DNA from: Basidiobolus ranarum
Taxonomy: Eukaryota > Basidiobolomycota > Basidiobolomycetes > Basidiobolales
Length of the DNA stretch: 28,517 nt
Assembly: GCA_040143965.1 (NCBI GenBank)
Contig: JASJQH010006990.1
Span: forward strand, 1-28,517
Reading direction: 5' to 3'
The position numbers and the translations under genes were made by a program. Positions 9,833 to 18,240 of the stretch are shown here, piece by piece. The notes under the pieces are model-generated. The model saw nothing but the letters and a program-made list of their open reading frames with translations, made no database searches and was not told the DNA's origin. Numbering within the stretch: the first letter of the stretch is position 1; the number at the start of each line of letters is the position of its first letter.

Positions 9833-10679
9833 TTAGAAATCATAATCATCATCTTCGTTTCTTTTACGTTTCCAAGCTGGATCAACTGGGGGATTGGTTA
9901 CGGCATTAGTAGATGTAACCAATGGTGAAGTAAAACCTGTGCCACTGAGCGCTTGAGCTTTAAAGGAGGATTCGTTGAGGGCTGGTCCAGCAGGTGGGGC
10001 CTGGGAAGATGATTGCTCCAGTGCTGAGCGTACATGAGGTGGTGGTGGCAATGGTTGAGTGCCCTTGATTTTCAAAGGAAACATATTAATTAGGTGCATA
10101 TGAAGCAAGAATACAGTCAATCATTTGACTACATACCTCTGGAACAATTTGAAAATTGACAGCGGTTAAGCAGTAACGCTCAGGTGGTAATCTGATACCA
10201 TATTTTTCAGGAATCAATGGCAAAGGCACCTTATTTTTTTCTTCAGCCAACTCTAGAAGGAACTAATACAAAAATGTTATGGTATGTTGTTTGTTACAGG
10301 CTATTTTACAGAAAAAAATTAACCTCTTTAGGCGGTGGTGAGGTAAACGAATGATTAACACGTCCTTGTATAGCGAGACGAATATCGTCTAAATCGACCT
10401 CATTTTTACTGGCATGTTCCGAATAAACCAAAGCATCCTGGAATACATCAACAGTATATCCTTTTGTTTAAAAAATATATAGAAAGGAGCATGTAAATCA
10501 AACATTAGTATGAAATTGGTGAGCAAGGAAGATTTTGTTTGGAACATACGATGTGCAAATTCCATCAACTGATGAATCACTCTTGGCTCACAATCTTCGA
10601 CATCTAAGCTCTCTAAGATCAAAGACACTAGTTTAGCGTCGTTGGGAACCGGTTGTTGTTCGTTATTTGAATTGGACAT
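9833..10679 (-). CDS. TAF9: Transcription initiation factor TFIID / SAGA subunit TAF9
   Basis: Histone-fold (H3-like) subunit shared by TFIID and SAGA; pairs with TAF6. Minus-strand exons: 10679-10550, 10460-10324, 10262-10137, 10063-9833; 207 residues; introns 61-89 bases. The histone fold is at about 14-80: [34 protein letters not shown] (split over two stretches of the alignment), then [20 protein letters not shown]. Next comes the family signature [37 protein letters not shown], nearly identical in pattern to human TAF9 (SFTSPPPRDFLLDIA, RLPPDRYCLTAPNY). The tail is Ala/Pro/Ser-rich and ends [13 protein letters not shown], like the KRKRE-Asp-rich end of the human protein. The gene is head to head with histone H2B across 543 bases. 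Confidence 0.95.
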
Positions 10680-11222
10680 AATGAACAAGTTCAAGAGTCG
10701 TAATTTGACTACACCGAATATTTCCAACTGTTTTCCTCAATAACCCACATTAACATCATAATTGAATTCAGTATGTTTAGACAAGAAAATGATCTTAATT
10801 GATTACATTTCATGTTGAGTTTGAAAAATTTTTATTATTTCAATTTGTTGATTACTATTTAGGTGCAAGAATATTTCCATGGATTTCGCCAGTAATTTCA
10901 GTAACATGCAAATCCAACTTGATCAAAATACGCGCTTTTGTAATGACGCGTCGCGAATTATCCATATGCTTTGACGTCAGTTCAAGTGAATGAATAATTA
11001 GAGTGACTATCGTCATATCCACCAATCAAATGACTCAAACGGTGGTGTTTGATACTTTCAAAATCAAAATGTTTATGGATGAAGTTCAAAAGCTGATCGC
11101 ATCAGTGATTGGACGAAGGATTGAGGGATTCACATCTATGAAAATCGAAATTGACCTAAGTTTGATATAAATGGTACATGGACTCACTTGACAACCACCA
11201 AACCGTTATACTCTGATTTACC
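10680..11222. promoter_or_regulatory. Divergent TAF9 / histone H2B promoter region with cell-cycle-type motifs
   Basis: By eye, on the plus strand toward H2B: octamer ATGCAAAT at 10906-10913; MCB core ACGCGT at 10946-10951 abutting TCGCGA; a perfect CRE palindrome TGACGTCA at 10972-10979; CCAAT at 11022-11026; AP-1/Gcn4-type TGACTCA at 11031-11037; ATTGG at 11108-11112; TATAAAT at 11166-11172, about 50 bases before the H2B ATG. ACGCGT is the site of MBF at G1/S in yeasts, and CCAAT boxes are common in histone promoters. That these sites are used here is inference. No TATA box is evident toward TAF9. Confidence 0.65.
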
Positions 11223-11570
11223 ATGGCTCCCAAAGACGCACCATCTAACGTTGAGAAGAAGGAAGGAGGAAGATCCAAAACTAAGTCCAGAAAGGAATCC
11301 TATGCCTCCTACATCTACAAGGTTCTCAAGCAAGTACACCCTGACACCGGTATTTCCAACAAGGCTATGTCAATTATGAACTCCTTCGTTGTCGATATTT
11401 TCGAGCGTGTGGCTGAAGAAGCCTCAAAGCTTGCTGCCTACAACAAGAAGAGTACCATTTCATCTCGCGAAATTCAAACCGCTGTCAGACTTCTCTTACC
11501 CGGTGAATTAGCCAAGCATGCAGTTTCTGAAGGTACCAAGGCCGTCACCAAGTACACCAGTGCTAAATAA
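11223..11570 (+). CDS. Histone H2B
   Basis: Core nucleosomal histone, 115 residues, single exon. The basic tail (1-25, [23 protein letters not shown]) is followed by the full histone fold: [79 protein letters not shown], and [12 protein letters not shown]110 in AVTKYTS corresponds to the ubiquitylated lysine of H2B (Bre1/Rad6 site). The start has a TACC-ATGG context. A TATAAAT box lies about 50 bases upstream. No H2A gene is beside it; in many fungi H2A and H2B are divergent partners, while here the partner is TAF9. A short 3' UTR with ATAATAAATAAA follows near 11620, so the mRNA is probably polyadenylated. Confidence 0.98.
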   Translation: MAPKDAPSNVEKKEGGRSKTKSRKESYASYIYKVLKQVHPDTGISNKAMSIMNSFVVDIFERVAEEASKLAAYNKKSTISSREIQTAVRLLLPGELAKHAVSEGTKAVTKYTSAK

Positions 11571-11950
11571 GTCTTCGACATTCTATTATGTAAATATTTA
11601 AGTTTTTAGCAAGCAACAGAATAATAAATAAAACATTCTTTTATAATTTCATTTCTCTTTTTTGCTTTATTGTCTCATACTTGCTAATGTATTATTAGTT
11701 CTATGGAAGCGTGTTGAGTTTCTTTTGGCGATACTGAATTGTCTGTATATCACTCACAATCTACACGCACACATACATATACACACCTAACTCTGATTTC
11801 CTTACGACTTCGACCCTTTCAACCCAAATATAAAGGCAAGAATTGTTCGTCGAAAAACTCGATATTTATTGTAGCTGATATAAGTGTTTATGCGGTAATG
11901 TGTACATGCAATCTAGGATAATTTATGAGAGTGCTTAATATGAATGATGC
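11571..11950. other. Intergenic spacer between convergent H2B and cytochrome c
   Basis: Tail-to-tail spacer. AATAATAAATAAA at about 11620-11632 is a likely poly(A) signal for H2B. A run of CACACATACATATACACA lies near 11767-11784. No gene seen. Confidence 0.5.
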
Positions 11951-12274
11951 TTAAGCAGTGGATTCCTTAAGGTAGGCAACACAGTCAGCACGGTCCTTAG
12001 GCTTCTTGAAACCAGCGAATGCCATCTTGGTTCCGGGGATATACTTCTTGGGGTTCTCGAGGTAATCAAAGAGGGTTTCTTCATCCCAGGTGACTGCCTT
12101 GTTGATGTTGGCAGCGGTGAAAGTGAAACCAGGAGTGGTACCAGATTTACGACCGAAAAGACCGTGGAGGTTAGGTCCGACCTTGTGGGGACCACCTTGT
12201 TCAACGGTGTGGCATTGAGCACAACGGGTCTTGAAGAGCTTAGCTCCGGCTTTAGCGTCACCAGTAGATGCCAT
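11951..12274 (-). CDS. CYC1: Cytochrome c
   Basis: Mobile haem-carrying electron carrier between complexes III and IV in the mitochondrial intermembrane space; 107 residues, single exon. Motifs: haem attachment CAQCH at residues 18-22 after [49 protein letters not shown], the Met-ligand loop [14 protein letters not shown] (M79 or so), and C-terminal [11 protein letters not shown]. Length and motifs are standard for a fungal cytochrome c. A minus-strand TATAAA lies at 12340-12345 (about 65 bases upstream of the ATG) and CCAAT-type pentamers lie further upstream. The second minus frame overlapping this gene (11935-12261) is a shadow. Confidence 0.98.
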   Translation of the reverse strand: MASTGDAKAGAKLFKTRCAQCHTVEQGGPHKVGPNLHGLFGRKSGTTPGFTFTAANINKAVTWDEETLFDYLENPKKYIPGTKMAFAGFKKPKDRADCVAYLKESTA

Positions 12275-12560
12275 TTTTAAAGATTAGTAGAAAAGGAAGA
12301 CAAGTAGGATGAGTTGTAGGCCCCGCGATAATTCTTCACTTTATACTTGCGTTGACGATAAATCCCTCCCCTTAAACTCATGATCTCATTTGTACAATTT
12401 AAATTGAATTCGGTAAGTTCTTGTCAAAGCCCATCCTTATTCACCAATAGCGGAGTTGAATCGTGATTCTTCGGGTTCACCATTTGTCCACAACGTGCGA
12501 TCTCATGTAATCGGCTTCAATTGGTTCATCGTAGTATCCACAACTTGGGATTCATTGGAT
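12275..12560 (-). promoter_or_regulatory. Cytochrome c promoter with TATA box and three CCAAT pentamers
   Basis: TATAAA on the minus strand at 12340-12345. Farther upstream are CCAAT on the plus strand at 12444-12448 and ATTGG on the plus strand (CCAAT on minus) at 12520-12524 and 12554-12558. The Hap2/3/5 (NF-Y) complex binds CCAAT and drives respiratory genes in fungi, so the cluster fits the gene. Use of each box is inference. Confidence 0.55.
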
Positions 12561-13111
12561 AACCTACCCCATTGACTCGCGATTTTTCCCGCAATAGCCC
12601 CAACATTTGTTTTGATTGTTGGATGTACCGAGAATGTACCAAGATAAGTATTGCCACTTTACTGTCATTGTAATTCTATCATACGAGAATGGAGCCCCAC
12701 ATTGCTTCTCTTCTGCTAGGAATGGTGGTAAAGGTTGAGCCATCGTGACCGTTTTCTGTGGTGGTAAAGACTGGCATTTTGGGTCCCTTCCTGTAGTGGG
12801 AGTGTTCCTTACTGTTATCACCATATCCACAAGATAGTCCCTTTTTTTACCCTGCATAGTTACTTCATCGAATTTCTTTTACAAACTAGTTTATTTATGG
12901 GTTTTGAACAGGATGATGCTTAGCCAAGTTTAGATAAACATGAATGGAGGGTGTGGAGGGGGGGGGGACCCTTGGAGTAAGGTTGGTGGATTACATCGGT
13001 TCTATTTCCAAGGGGTAAATACGAAGTATATGCTTGCTAAAGGATAAATTAATAAAGTGGATGATTTATGATTGATTTGAGTCAAGAAACATAAATAAAT
13101 AAACATTGTCA
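12561..13111. other. Intergenic spacer with a G10 tract
   Basis: Lies between the cytochrome c promoter and the 3' end of the CFEM-like gene. Contains a run of ten G at 12958-12967 and a nearly open minus frame (12564-12857, 97 codons) with no similarity I recognise. Several ATAAATAAATAAA copies near 13090-13103 may form the poly(A) region of the minus gene or of an opposing transcript. Confidence 0.4.
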
Positions 13112-13591
13112 CTAAATCTGATAAATACTGAAAACTACAAAGGCAATGGCTAGCATGGTTTGACCCAGAGTTCTTTCAAGTGTGGCGGACATGCTTAGAA
13201 TAGCGTTGTCACTGGATGGTTTGTTCATGGATGGGTCAATGGAGGTTGTGGGAATACCAGGCATAGCAGTAGAACTTGCCGGTGTAGGAATGACCGTAAC
13301 TTTGGAGCACCATTTGGTTACTTCTTGTTGTTGTGAGTTACCTAAAGAAGAGATGGTGGGATCACGAGAGCAGAAGGAGATACACTGCATCAGGTTTTGG
13401 GCTTGTTTGCAGTGACAGGAAAAGTCTGTTTCTATACATTGGGCGCTCATGGCGTTGTTACGGCAAAGATTGTAGGTATCAGCGGCTTCACATTTACTAC
13501 CTACTGCTGGAACTGCTGGAAGGTAAGAAACGGCGGCAAATATCGTCGTAACGTAGAGGAACAGCGAAATGACGATAAGAGCTATCTTCAT
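13112..13591 (-). CDS. Secreted, probably GPI-anchored CFEM-like 8-cysteine protein
   Basis: 159 residues from the chosen start. Signal peptide MKIALIVISLFLYVTTIFA (1-19), then eight cysteines at 34, 43, 52, 59, 61, 70, 74 and 95. The middle part, C52-IETD-FS-C59-H-C61 .. C70-ISF-C74, fits the CFEM core (Cys, Thr-Asp, CxC, CxxxC), with D56 where the haem-iron-binding Asp of CFEM proteins sits. The first spacing (eight residues between Cys 1 and 2) and the last (twenty) are off the CFEM consensus. A Ser/Thr/Pro stretch (100-135) leads to a hydrophobic end TMLAIAFVVFSIYQI with no charged residue after it, typical of a GPI signal. A longer start at 13642 adds 17 residues ahead of the signal peptide. 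I prefer 13591 because the minus-strand TATATAAG at 13671-13678 lies only about 30 bases from 13642, leaving no room for a 5' UTR. Likely cell-wall or plasma-membrane surface; ligand unknown. Confidence 0.8.
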   Translation of the reverse strand: MKIALIVISLFLYVTTIFAAVSYLPAVPAVGSKCEAADTYNLCRNNAMSAQCIETDFSCHCKQAQNLMQCISFCSRDPTISSLGNSQQQEVTKWCSKVTVIPTPASSTAMPGIPTTSIDPSMNKPSSDNAILSMSATLERTLGQTMLAIAFVVFSIYQI

Positions 13592-14225
13592 GATTGGAAG
13601 TGATAAACTACAAAAATCAACAATTAGAGGACAAAAACTCAATTGAAGAGAATACTCTGAACAGGTTATTCTTATATAGGGCTAAGGTGTACGAAACTTT
13701 CCTCAAAGCCCTACTGTCGACTGAACGCACTGTTTGCTTGAGTAAAGTATCTCCCTGCATAGTACGTTTAAGCGCCGATAATGTAGGCTAGTCATTAACA
13801 TGATATATATATGCACAGTATCACTTCTCTTTCAGAGGAGGTTTTGTCATGGTGTTGTGTCTATAGCTACAGCTAATGCGAAGTAAAGTGTGTAAATAGG
13901 AGCTGCTCTAAACCATTCAGAGTAAGATCACCATCTAGCATAGTTCATGAAAGGGGAGTTCATTTGCTCCTGATCTTAGTTTCTTTGTCCAAGTAGTATT
14001 TTGTGTGATAGCTTAACATGACTGATGGTATGATTTTCATATGACCAGCCCAATAAATATAGGAGTTGTGGCCGGAATTTCTGATCCATCGTGACTGCTT
14101 ATAAACGTTGACAGCTAGGAGTCGCTCCTTGTTAAACTTGAATAATCTCCGCAAAATATCCCTTTTTTGTAGCGCTTTATAATTGACTATATCTTCCTGT
14201 TTCTATTAGTAGTCATTTTGTAACT
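13592..14225. other. Divergent spacer between CFEM-like and MAPR genes
   Basis: Promoter region for both neighbours. Minus-strand TATATAAG at 13671-13678 serves the CFEM-like gene. GATATATATATGC at 13802-13814 is an AT run without clear assignment. TTATAAT at 14178-14184 lies 42 bases before the MAPR start. A minus open frame at 13960-14154 has no recognisable similarity. Confidence 0.45.
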
Positions 14226-15121
14226 ATGAGTGAACTTACCCAACGAAAAGCTGCCCAGTCTAACGAAAAGACAGGAGGTGTTTCTACTGGCCTAAATAGA
14301 GAGCCAAGAGCTCAGGCTAATTCTATTATTAAGCTACTTAAGGATATAGTTTATGGTATCTTGGTGGTTCTAACAGTGTTCTTTGTCGCTTCATATACTA
14401 TTACTGATACCTTTACCTGGGGGATTCAGAATAAGTATACCAACTGGCGCAACTGGGTCCCTGTAAGTTCTCTTAATTCTATCCTTCATACTCTTACTTA
14501 TTAACCTATGATTTCATGTGACGCTGAACGTAGCGAAAGCAACTCTTGCTATCTGAAGCAGAACTTAGCCGCTTCAACGGCGAAGACCCAAAACTTCCTG
14601 TTTACATAGCTATAGAGTAAGATACTTTATAACGGCTTACATATTTCTTCAACTGTTCCCCTTATAAAAATGCTTCTCTTGATAGTGGTGATGTATATGA
14701 TGTCACAGCAGGAGGAAGTTTCTACACAAAGGTATTATTTGTTTTTATCCCAACAAGCGAGGTTACCAGACTAAACTTGTATAATTTTGTATAGGGAGGA
14801 AGTTATGGATTTTTTTCTGGACGTGATGCTGCTCGTGCTTATGTAACAGGATGTTTTCAAGAGCATCTCACACACGATTTACGTGGTTTGACTAAATCTC
14901 AACTAGAGGTTGATATTTCCCTTGCTCTTTGATTTTTAAGCATGCTATTAAACTTAGGAATGATTAACTAGGGTTTAAAAGGTTGGAAAGATTTTTACAA
15001 AAACCATCACTCCTACTACCAAATCGGACAAGTAGTTCATCCGCCTATTGATCCAAAGTCACCTATTCCTGCTGACTGCAACAGTGGTTCTTCTTACAAG
15101 CCTCGAGATACCAGTTCCTGA
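14226..15121 (+). CDS. Membrane-anchored cytochrome b5-like (MAPR / PGRMC-type) haem-binding protein
   Basis: Exons 14226-14462, 14534-14616, 14686-14731, 14795-14908, 14972-15121; 209 residues; introns 63-71 bases. Cytosolic N-terminus, a single membrane span at about 41-60 (IVYGILVVLTVFFVASYTIT), then a cytochrome b5-like haem/steroid-binding domain from about residue 84: LLSEAELSRFNGEDPKLPVYIAI, GDVYDVTAGGSFY, GGSYGFFSGRDAARAYVTG, CFQEHLTHDLRGLTKSQLE, GWKDFYKNHHSYYQIGQVV. This is the MAPR arrangement rather than classic b5: there is no HPGG, and Y126 matches the axial haem tyrosine of PGRMC1. PGRMC proteins and yeast Dap1 support P450 enzymes such as Erg11; that role here is inference. LTHDLRGLT also resembles neudesin-type MAPRs. 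The last codons and stop fall inside a short duplicated sequence. Confidence 0.88.
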
Positions 15122-15187
15122 TGAGTTTGCTCTATCTCTTAGCAATCAATTTGATACCAGCTCCTGATGAGTTTATTTGCTCTATCT
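15107..15187 (+). repeat. Imperfect direct duplication spanning the MAPR stop codon
   Basis: Copy 1 at 15107-15137 and copy 2 at 15153-15187, about 46 bases apart. They share GATACCAG[T/C]TCCTGATGAGTTT and GCTCTATCT; copy 2 has four extra bases (ATTT). Copy 1 contains the last four sense codons and the TGA of the MAPR gene; copy 2 is in the 3' UTR. Confidence 0.85.
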
Positions 15188-15400
15188 TCAAGTTATTTGC
15201 CATTGTATCCTTGCACTTGGAGTTAGCTACTATATTTGTATTCCCTCAATCGAATGTGCTTAGTTTGTCTCTGAGAAATCATGATTAAAGTGCAGTGAGG
15301 CCAATTCATTGGTTAAAGTAAACAGCATCCATTTATTAGGAAAATTTCTTTGTTATCACATCCAAGTCAAAAGAGATTTCGATAGGTTTTGTGGATATTG

Positions 15401-18094
15401 ATGTTTCGCGGAAGATATATCAGAGTCAACCAGTTGGACTGCGTCAAAACTAGTTTCCATACCACCAAGATACATCCAAGGGGAAAATTTATTCAACTAT
15501 GTTGTCGTTACAATACCACTTCTACTGAAACGTTAGAAGCGAGTTTACAAACCAGGAATTTCAACAATGCTTGGACCAGTTTTAACCAACTTCTCAACCT
15601 TGGACAAAGTAATCAGATAGAGGCAAATCAATACTCCCGACTATTCCGACTACTTGTTTCCAACTCAAAAGGTGTTGCAAACGACAAAGTAAAGGGTCAG
15701 AAGATTTTGGATTGTATGCGAACGAATCGACTTCGGTTTACAAGTTGTGAGGAATACGCTCCATTAATTCTCTTTCAAGCAAAGAATGATAGATTAGACT
15801 TGATAAAACTAATTCTGGCCGAAATGAAAGCTCAAGGCATTGAGCCAGATTTATTTATATATAACCAGTGGATAAAGGGTTCTCTAACTCGGAGCTTGAC
15901 CTCTGGACTGGAGGTGCTAAAGTATATGGAGGCTTGTGGAGTGAAGCCAGATTTTTCCACCTTCAATATTTTGCTTAAATCACCTAAAGTGAGAAAAGAT
16001 AGTCGAATACTATCGAAAATAGGGGATAAAATGCTCGCTATGCAAGTAAAAAAGGGAGTTCGAGAATACAACATTTTAATCGAAAGCCATTTACAGTTTC
16101 TAGAGGCAAAGAAAGTGGAAGAGATCTTTCAGGAGATGAAACAAGCTAACGTTTCTCCAAATTCCATGACTTTTAACTTGATGATTCGATTGTATGGAAA
16201 GTTGAGAAATCCCGAAAAGGTTCTCTCTCTGTATGATCTTATGAAGGAAAATGATTTTCCACTTAGTTCGTTTTCCTACGGTTACGTCGCAGTTTCGTTA
16301 GCTGAACTCTCGAAAATTGATGAAGCGTTGCAGATGTTGGAGGAAGTGGACTTACTGGGGTTCCAATTAGCCGAGGGCGCTTATGAAGCTCTTATCCGCG
16401 AATTTCTTTATCATTCACGATCAGTTGAGGCTATTAAGCTGTACCAAAAGGCGCTCGGGTCGAAGATCTCGTTGTCGGTTAAAACGTTCACGCAGCTAAT
16501 GCATCAGCATTTGAGAGAGGGGAACCCTAAAGAAGCCATGCGGATATATGAAGACTTTATTGAACAGGGATCCATTCCCGACAGTAAAGTATTTACGGTT
16601 CTTATTGAAGGTCAGAATGAATTTGATAGTAGCGATCAAATGCAGGTTCTATGGCGAGAAATTAACAAGTATGGAGTACAGATGGATGACTATCTCTCTA
16701 ATACAATTCTACATGAATGTATAAGAAATTCGTGGACTGACTTGGCCATTGAAGTATTTGACAAGACCCTTTGTCTGGGAAGTAAAATCGAGTGCAACAT
16801 ATACCGAGGTCTTCTTCGACTTTATCAAAAAGATGACCGATCTGATGCCATCAAAACGATACTGAGAAGCTTGAGCACTCCCCGGACCGCTTCTAGCAAA
16901 AAAGCCAGTCAGTTGGTGTCACCGCTTAATATAGTAACATCCACGGTATTAATCCGCTTTTTCACCGAGAGATTTGATTTAGATGGAGTTCGTGCAGTCC
17001 ACACCCTATTGCAGAGAGATGGTGTTCAGCTCGACAACTTCGCCTATAACACCCTCTTGAATGGCTATTCCAAATGTGGAGACTTTGAAGCAGCCAAAAA
17101 GACTTTCACTCAGTATCTGGAGGAAGGCACCCGTTTTCGACCTGATACTGTCGCATTCAACATTATGATGCGAGGCTACACCATTAGAGATATGTACACC
17201 CAGGCCATTGACTTACTCGAAGTGATGGACAACTTGGGGATATCACCAAATACCCTAACATTCAATACTCTGATTGATGGATGTATCAAATGTGGAGACC
17301 TTGCTCGAGCCGAAAATCTCGCTCAGAGGATGGAGAAGCTGGGCATTCGCAAGAGCACTGTTACATTCAACGAGTTCATCTTTGGTTACATGTCGGAGTC
17401 CAATATCGACGCAGCCAAGGATACTTTCAAGAAAATGATCCAACTTGGAATTCGACCAAACATTGTGACCTTCAGTTCGCTTATTCACGGCTACGTAAAC
17501 CACGCTCGTTTCACGGAGGCTAATGAATGTTTGGATGAGATGAGAAAGAGAGGAATCTCACCCACTATTGAGACATACAACAATTTGATGAGCGGATATG
17601 TCAAGGCCTATCGGATAGACGATGCGCTCAAAGTATACGATCAACTAAGCTCTCTTCCACAAGGCCAGGAAATCACTCCCACCGCAGTCACTTACAGTAT
17701 ACTGATGAATTGCTGGGGATTTGCCAAGCAACATCAAAATGTACTGGCGGTGTGGAAGAAGTTGAAAGCGCAACCAAACTTCACTCAAATGGATTTAGCA
17801 GGGTCAATAAGTGTGCTTTTGGATTCTTGTGGATCGAATGCTGATTTCAAAGAACTGCAAGACCGGTGGCTTGAAGTAAATTCCCTCAATATTTCTTTAA
17901 GTGAGAATAACCACATATCGTATTGGGAGGCTTTAGTCCGCTGTGATAGACCAGAGAAGGCTGTTGAAGGGTTAGAAGCATGGTGTCGTAACAATGGCAC
18001 GGTAAGTCGCAAGACGAGTGAGGTGATGCTGAAGCTTATTCGAGGTAGGCGGTTACTTAAAAGGATTCGGCGTTGTCTAAAAAATAATAGTTGA
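15401..18094 (+). CDS. Pentatricopeptide repeat (PPR) protein, probably mitochondrial
   Basis: 897 residues in one uninterrupted exon. PPR proteins bind single-stranded RNA, and fungal ones act in mitochondrial RNA stability, processing or translation. The start at 15401 gives MFRGRYIRVNQLDCVKTSFHTT.., basic and without acidic residues apart from one Asp in the first 50, fitting a mitochondrial presequence. Repeats run from about residue 145 to 800. The most canonical block (about 545-775) reads NFAYNTLLNGYSKCG, TVAFNIMMRGYTIRD, TLTFNTLIDGCIKCG, TVTFNEFIFGYMSES, IVTFSSLIHGYVNHA, IETYNNLMSGYVKAY and AVTYSILMNCWG. These are spaced mostly 35 residues apart and end in GISPN, GIRKS, GIRPN, GISPT and similar. 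Roughly 15-18 repeats by eye; earlier ones are degenerate. No extra catalytic domain. It ends 146 bases from the convergent ATG4 stop. I do not recognise a named ortholog. Confidence 0.93.
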   Translation: MFRGRYIRVNQLDCVKTSFHTTKIHPRGKFIQLCCRYNTTSTETLEASLQTRNFNNAWTSFNQLLNLGQSNQIEANQYSRLFRLLVSNSKGVANDKVKGQKILDCMRTNRLRFTSCEEYAPLILFQAKNDRLDLIKLILAEMKAQGIEPDLFIYNQWIKGSLTRSLTSGLEVLKYMEACGVKPDFSTFNILLKSPKVRKDSRILSKIGDKMLAMQVKKGVREYNILIESHLQFLEAKKVEEIFQEMKQANVSPNSMTFNLMIRLYGKLRNPEKVLSLYDLMKENDFPLSSFSYGYVAVSLAELSKIDEALQMLEEVDLLGFQLAEGAYEALIREFLYHSRSVEAIKLYQKALGSKISLSVKTFTQLMHQHLREGNPKEAMRIYEDFIEQGSIPDSKVFTVLIEGQNEFDSSDQMQVLWREINKYGVQMDDYLSNTILHECIRNSWTDLAIEVFDKTLCLGSKIECNIYRGLLRLYQKDDRSDAIKTILRSLSTPRTASSKKASQLVSPLNIVTSTVLIRFFTERFDLDGVRAVHTLLQRDGVQLDNFAYNTLLNGYSKCGDFEAAKKTFTQYLEEGTRFRPDTVAFNIMMRGYTIRDMYTQAIDLLEVMDNLGISPNTLTFNTLIDGCIKCGDLARAENLAQRMEKLGIRKSTVTFNEFIFGYMSESNIDAAKDTFKKMIQLGIRPNIVTFSSLIHGYVNHARFTEANECLDEMRKRGISPTIETYNNLMSGYVKAYRIDDALKVYDQLSSLPQGQEITPTAVTYSILMNCWGFAKQHQNVLAVWKKLKAQPNFTQMDLAGSISVLLDSCGSNADFKELQDRWLEVNSLNISLSENNHISYWEALVRCDRPEKAVEGLEAWCRNNGTVSRKTSEVMLKLIRGRRLLKRIRRCLKNNS

Positions 18095-18240
18095 AGACCA
18101 AAGCATAATCAAATACAATGTAACAATACAAAGCAATATTTTATTCAAGCCTGCATTTTCCTCTCAATCATCCTTTCAGATAGTATAAAGATTAATATAA
18201 ACTAAAATGACCAAGGTGCCCGTGTCTGTGCCTGTGCCTA

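Noticed and set aside
11935-12261. 108-codon minus open frame inside cytochrome c
   Set aside because: Frame-shifted shadow of a fully convincing cytochrome c.
12564-12857. 97-codon minus open frame in the cytochrome c to CFEM-like spacer
   Set aside because: No domain, signal peptide or familiar pattern, no clear promoter or splice context; likely chance.
13592-13642. Longer N-terminus for the CFEM-like protein from the ATG at 13642
   Set aside because: Adds 17 residues ahead of a clean signal peptide and leaves almost no space after the TATA box at 13671-13678.
15389-15400. Extension of the PPR protein by four codons to a TTG
   Set aside because: TTG is an unlikely start in a fungal nuclear gene; the ATG at 15401 fits a mitochondrial presequence.
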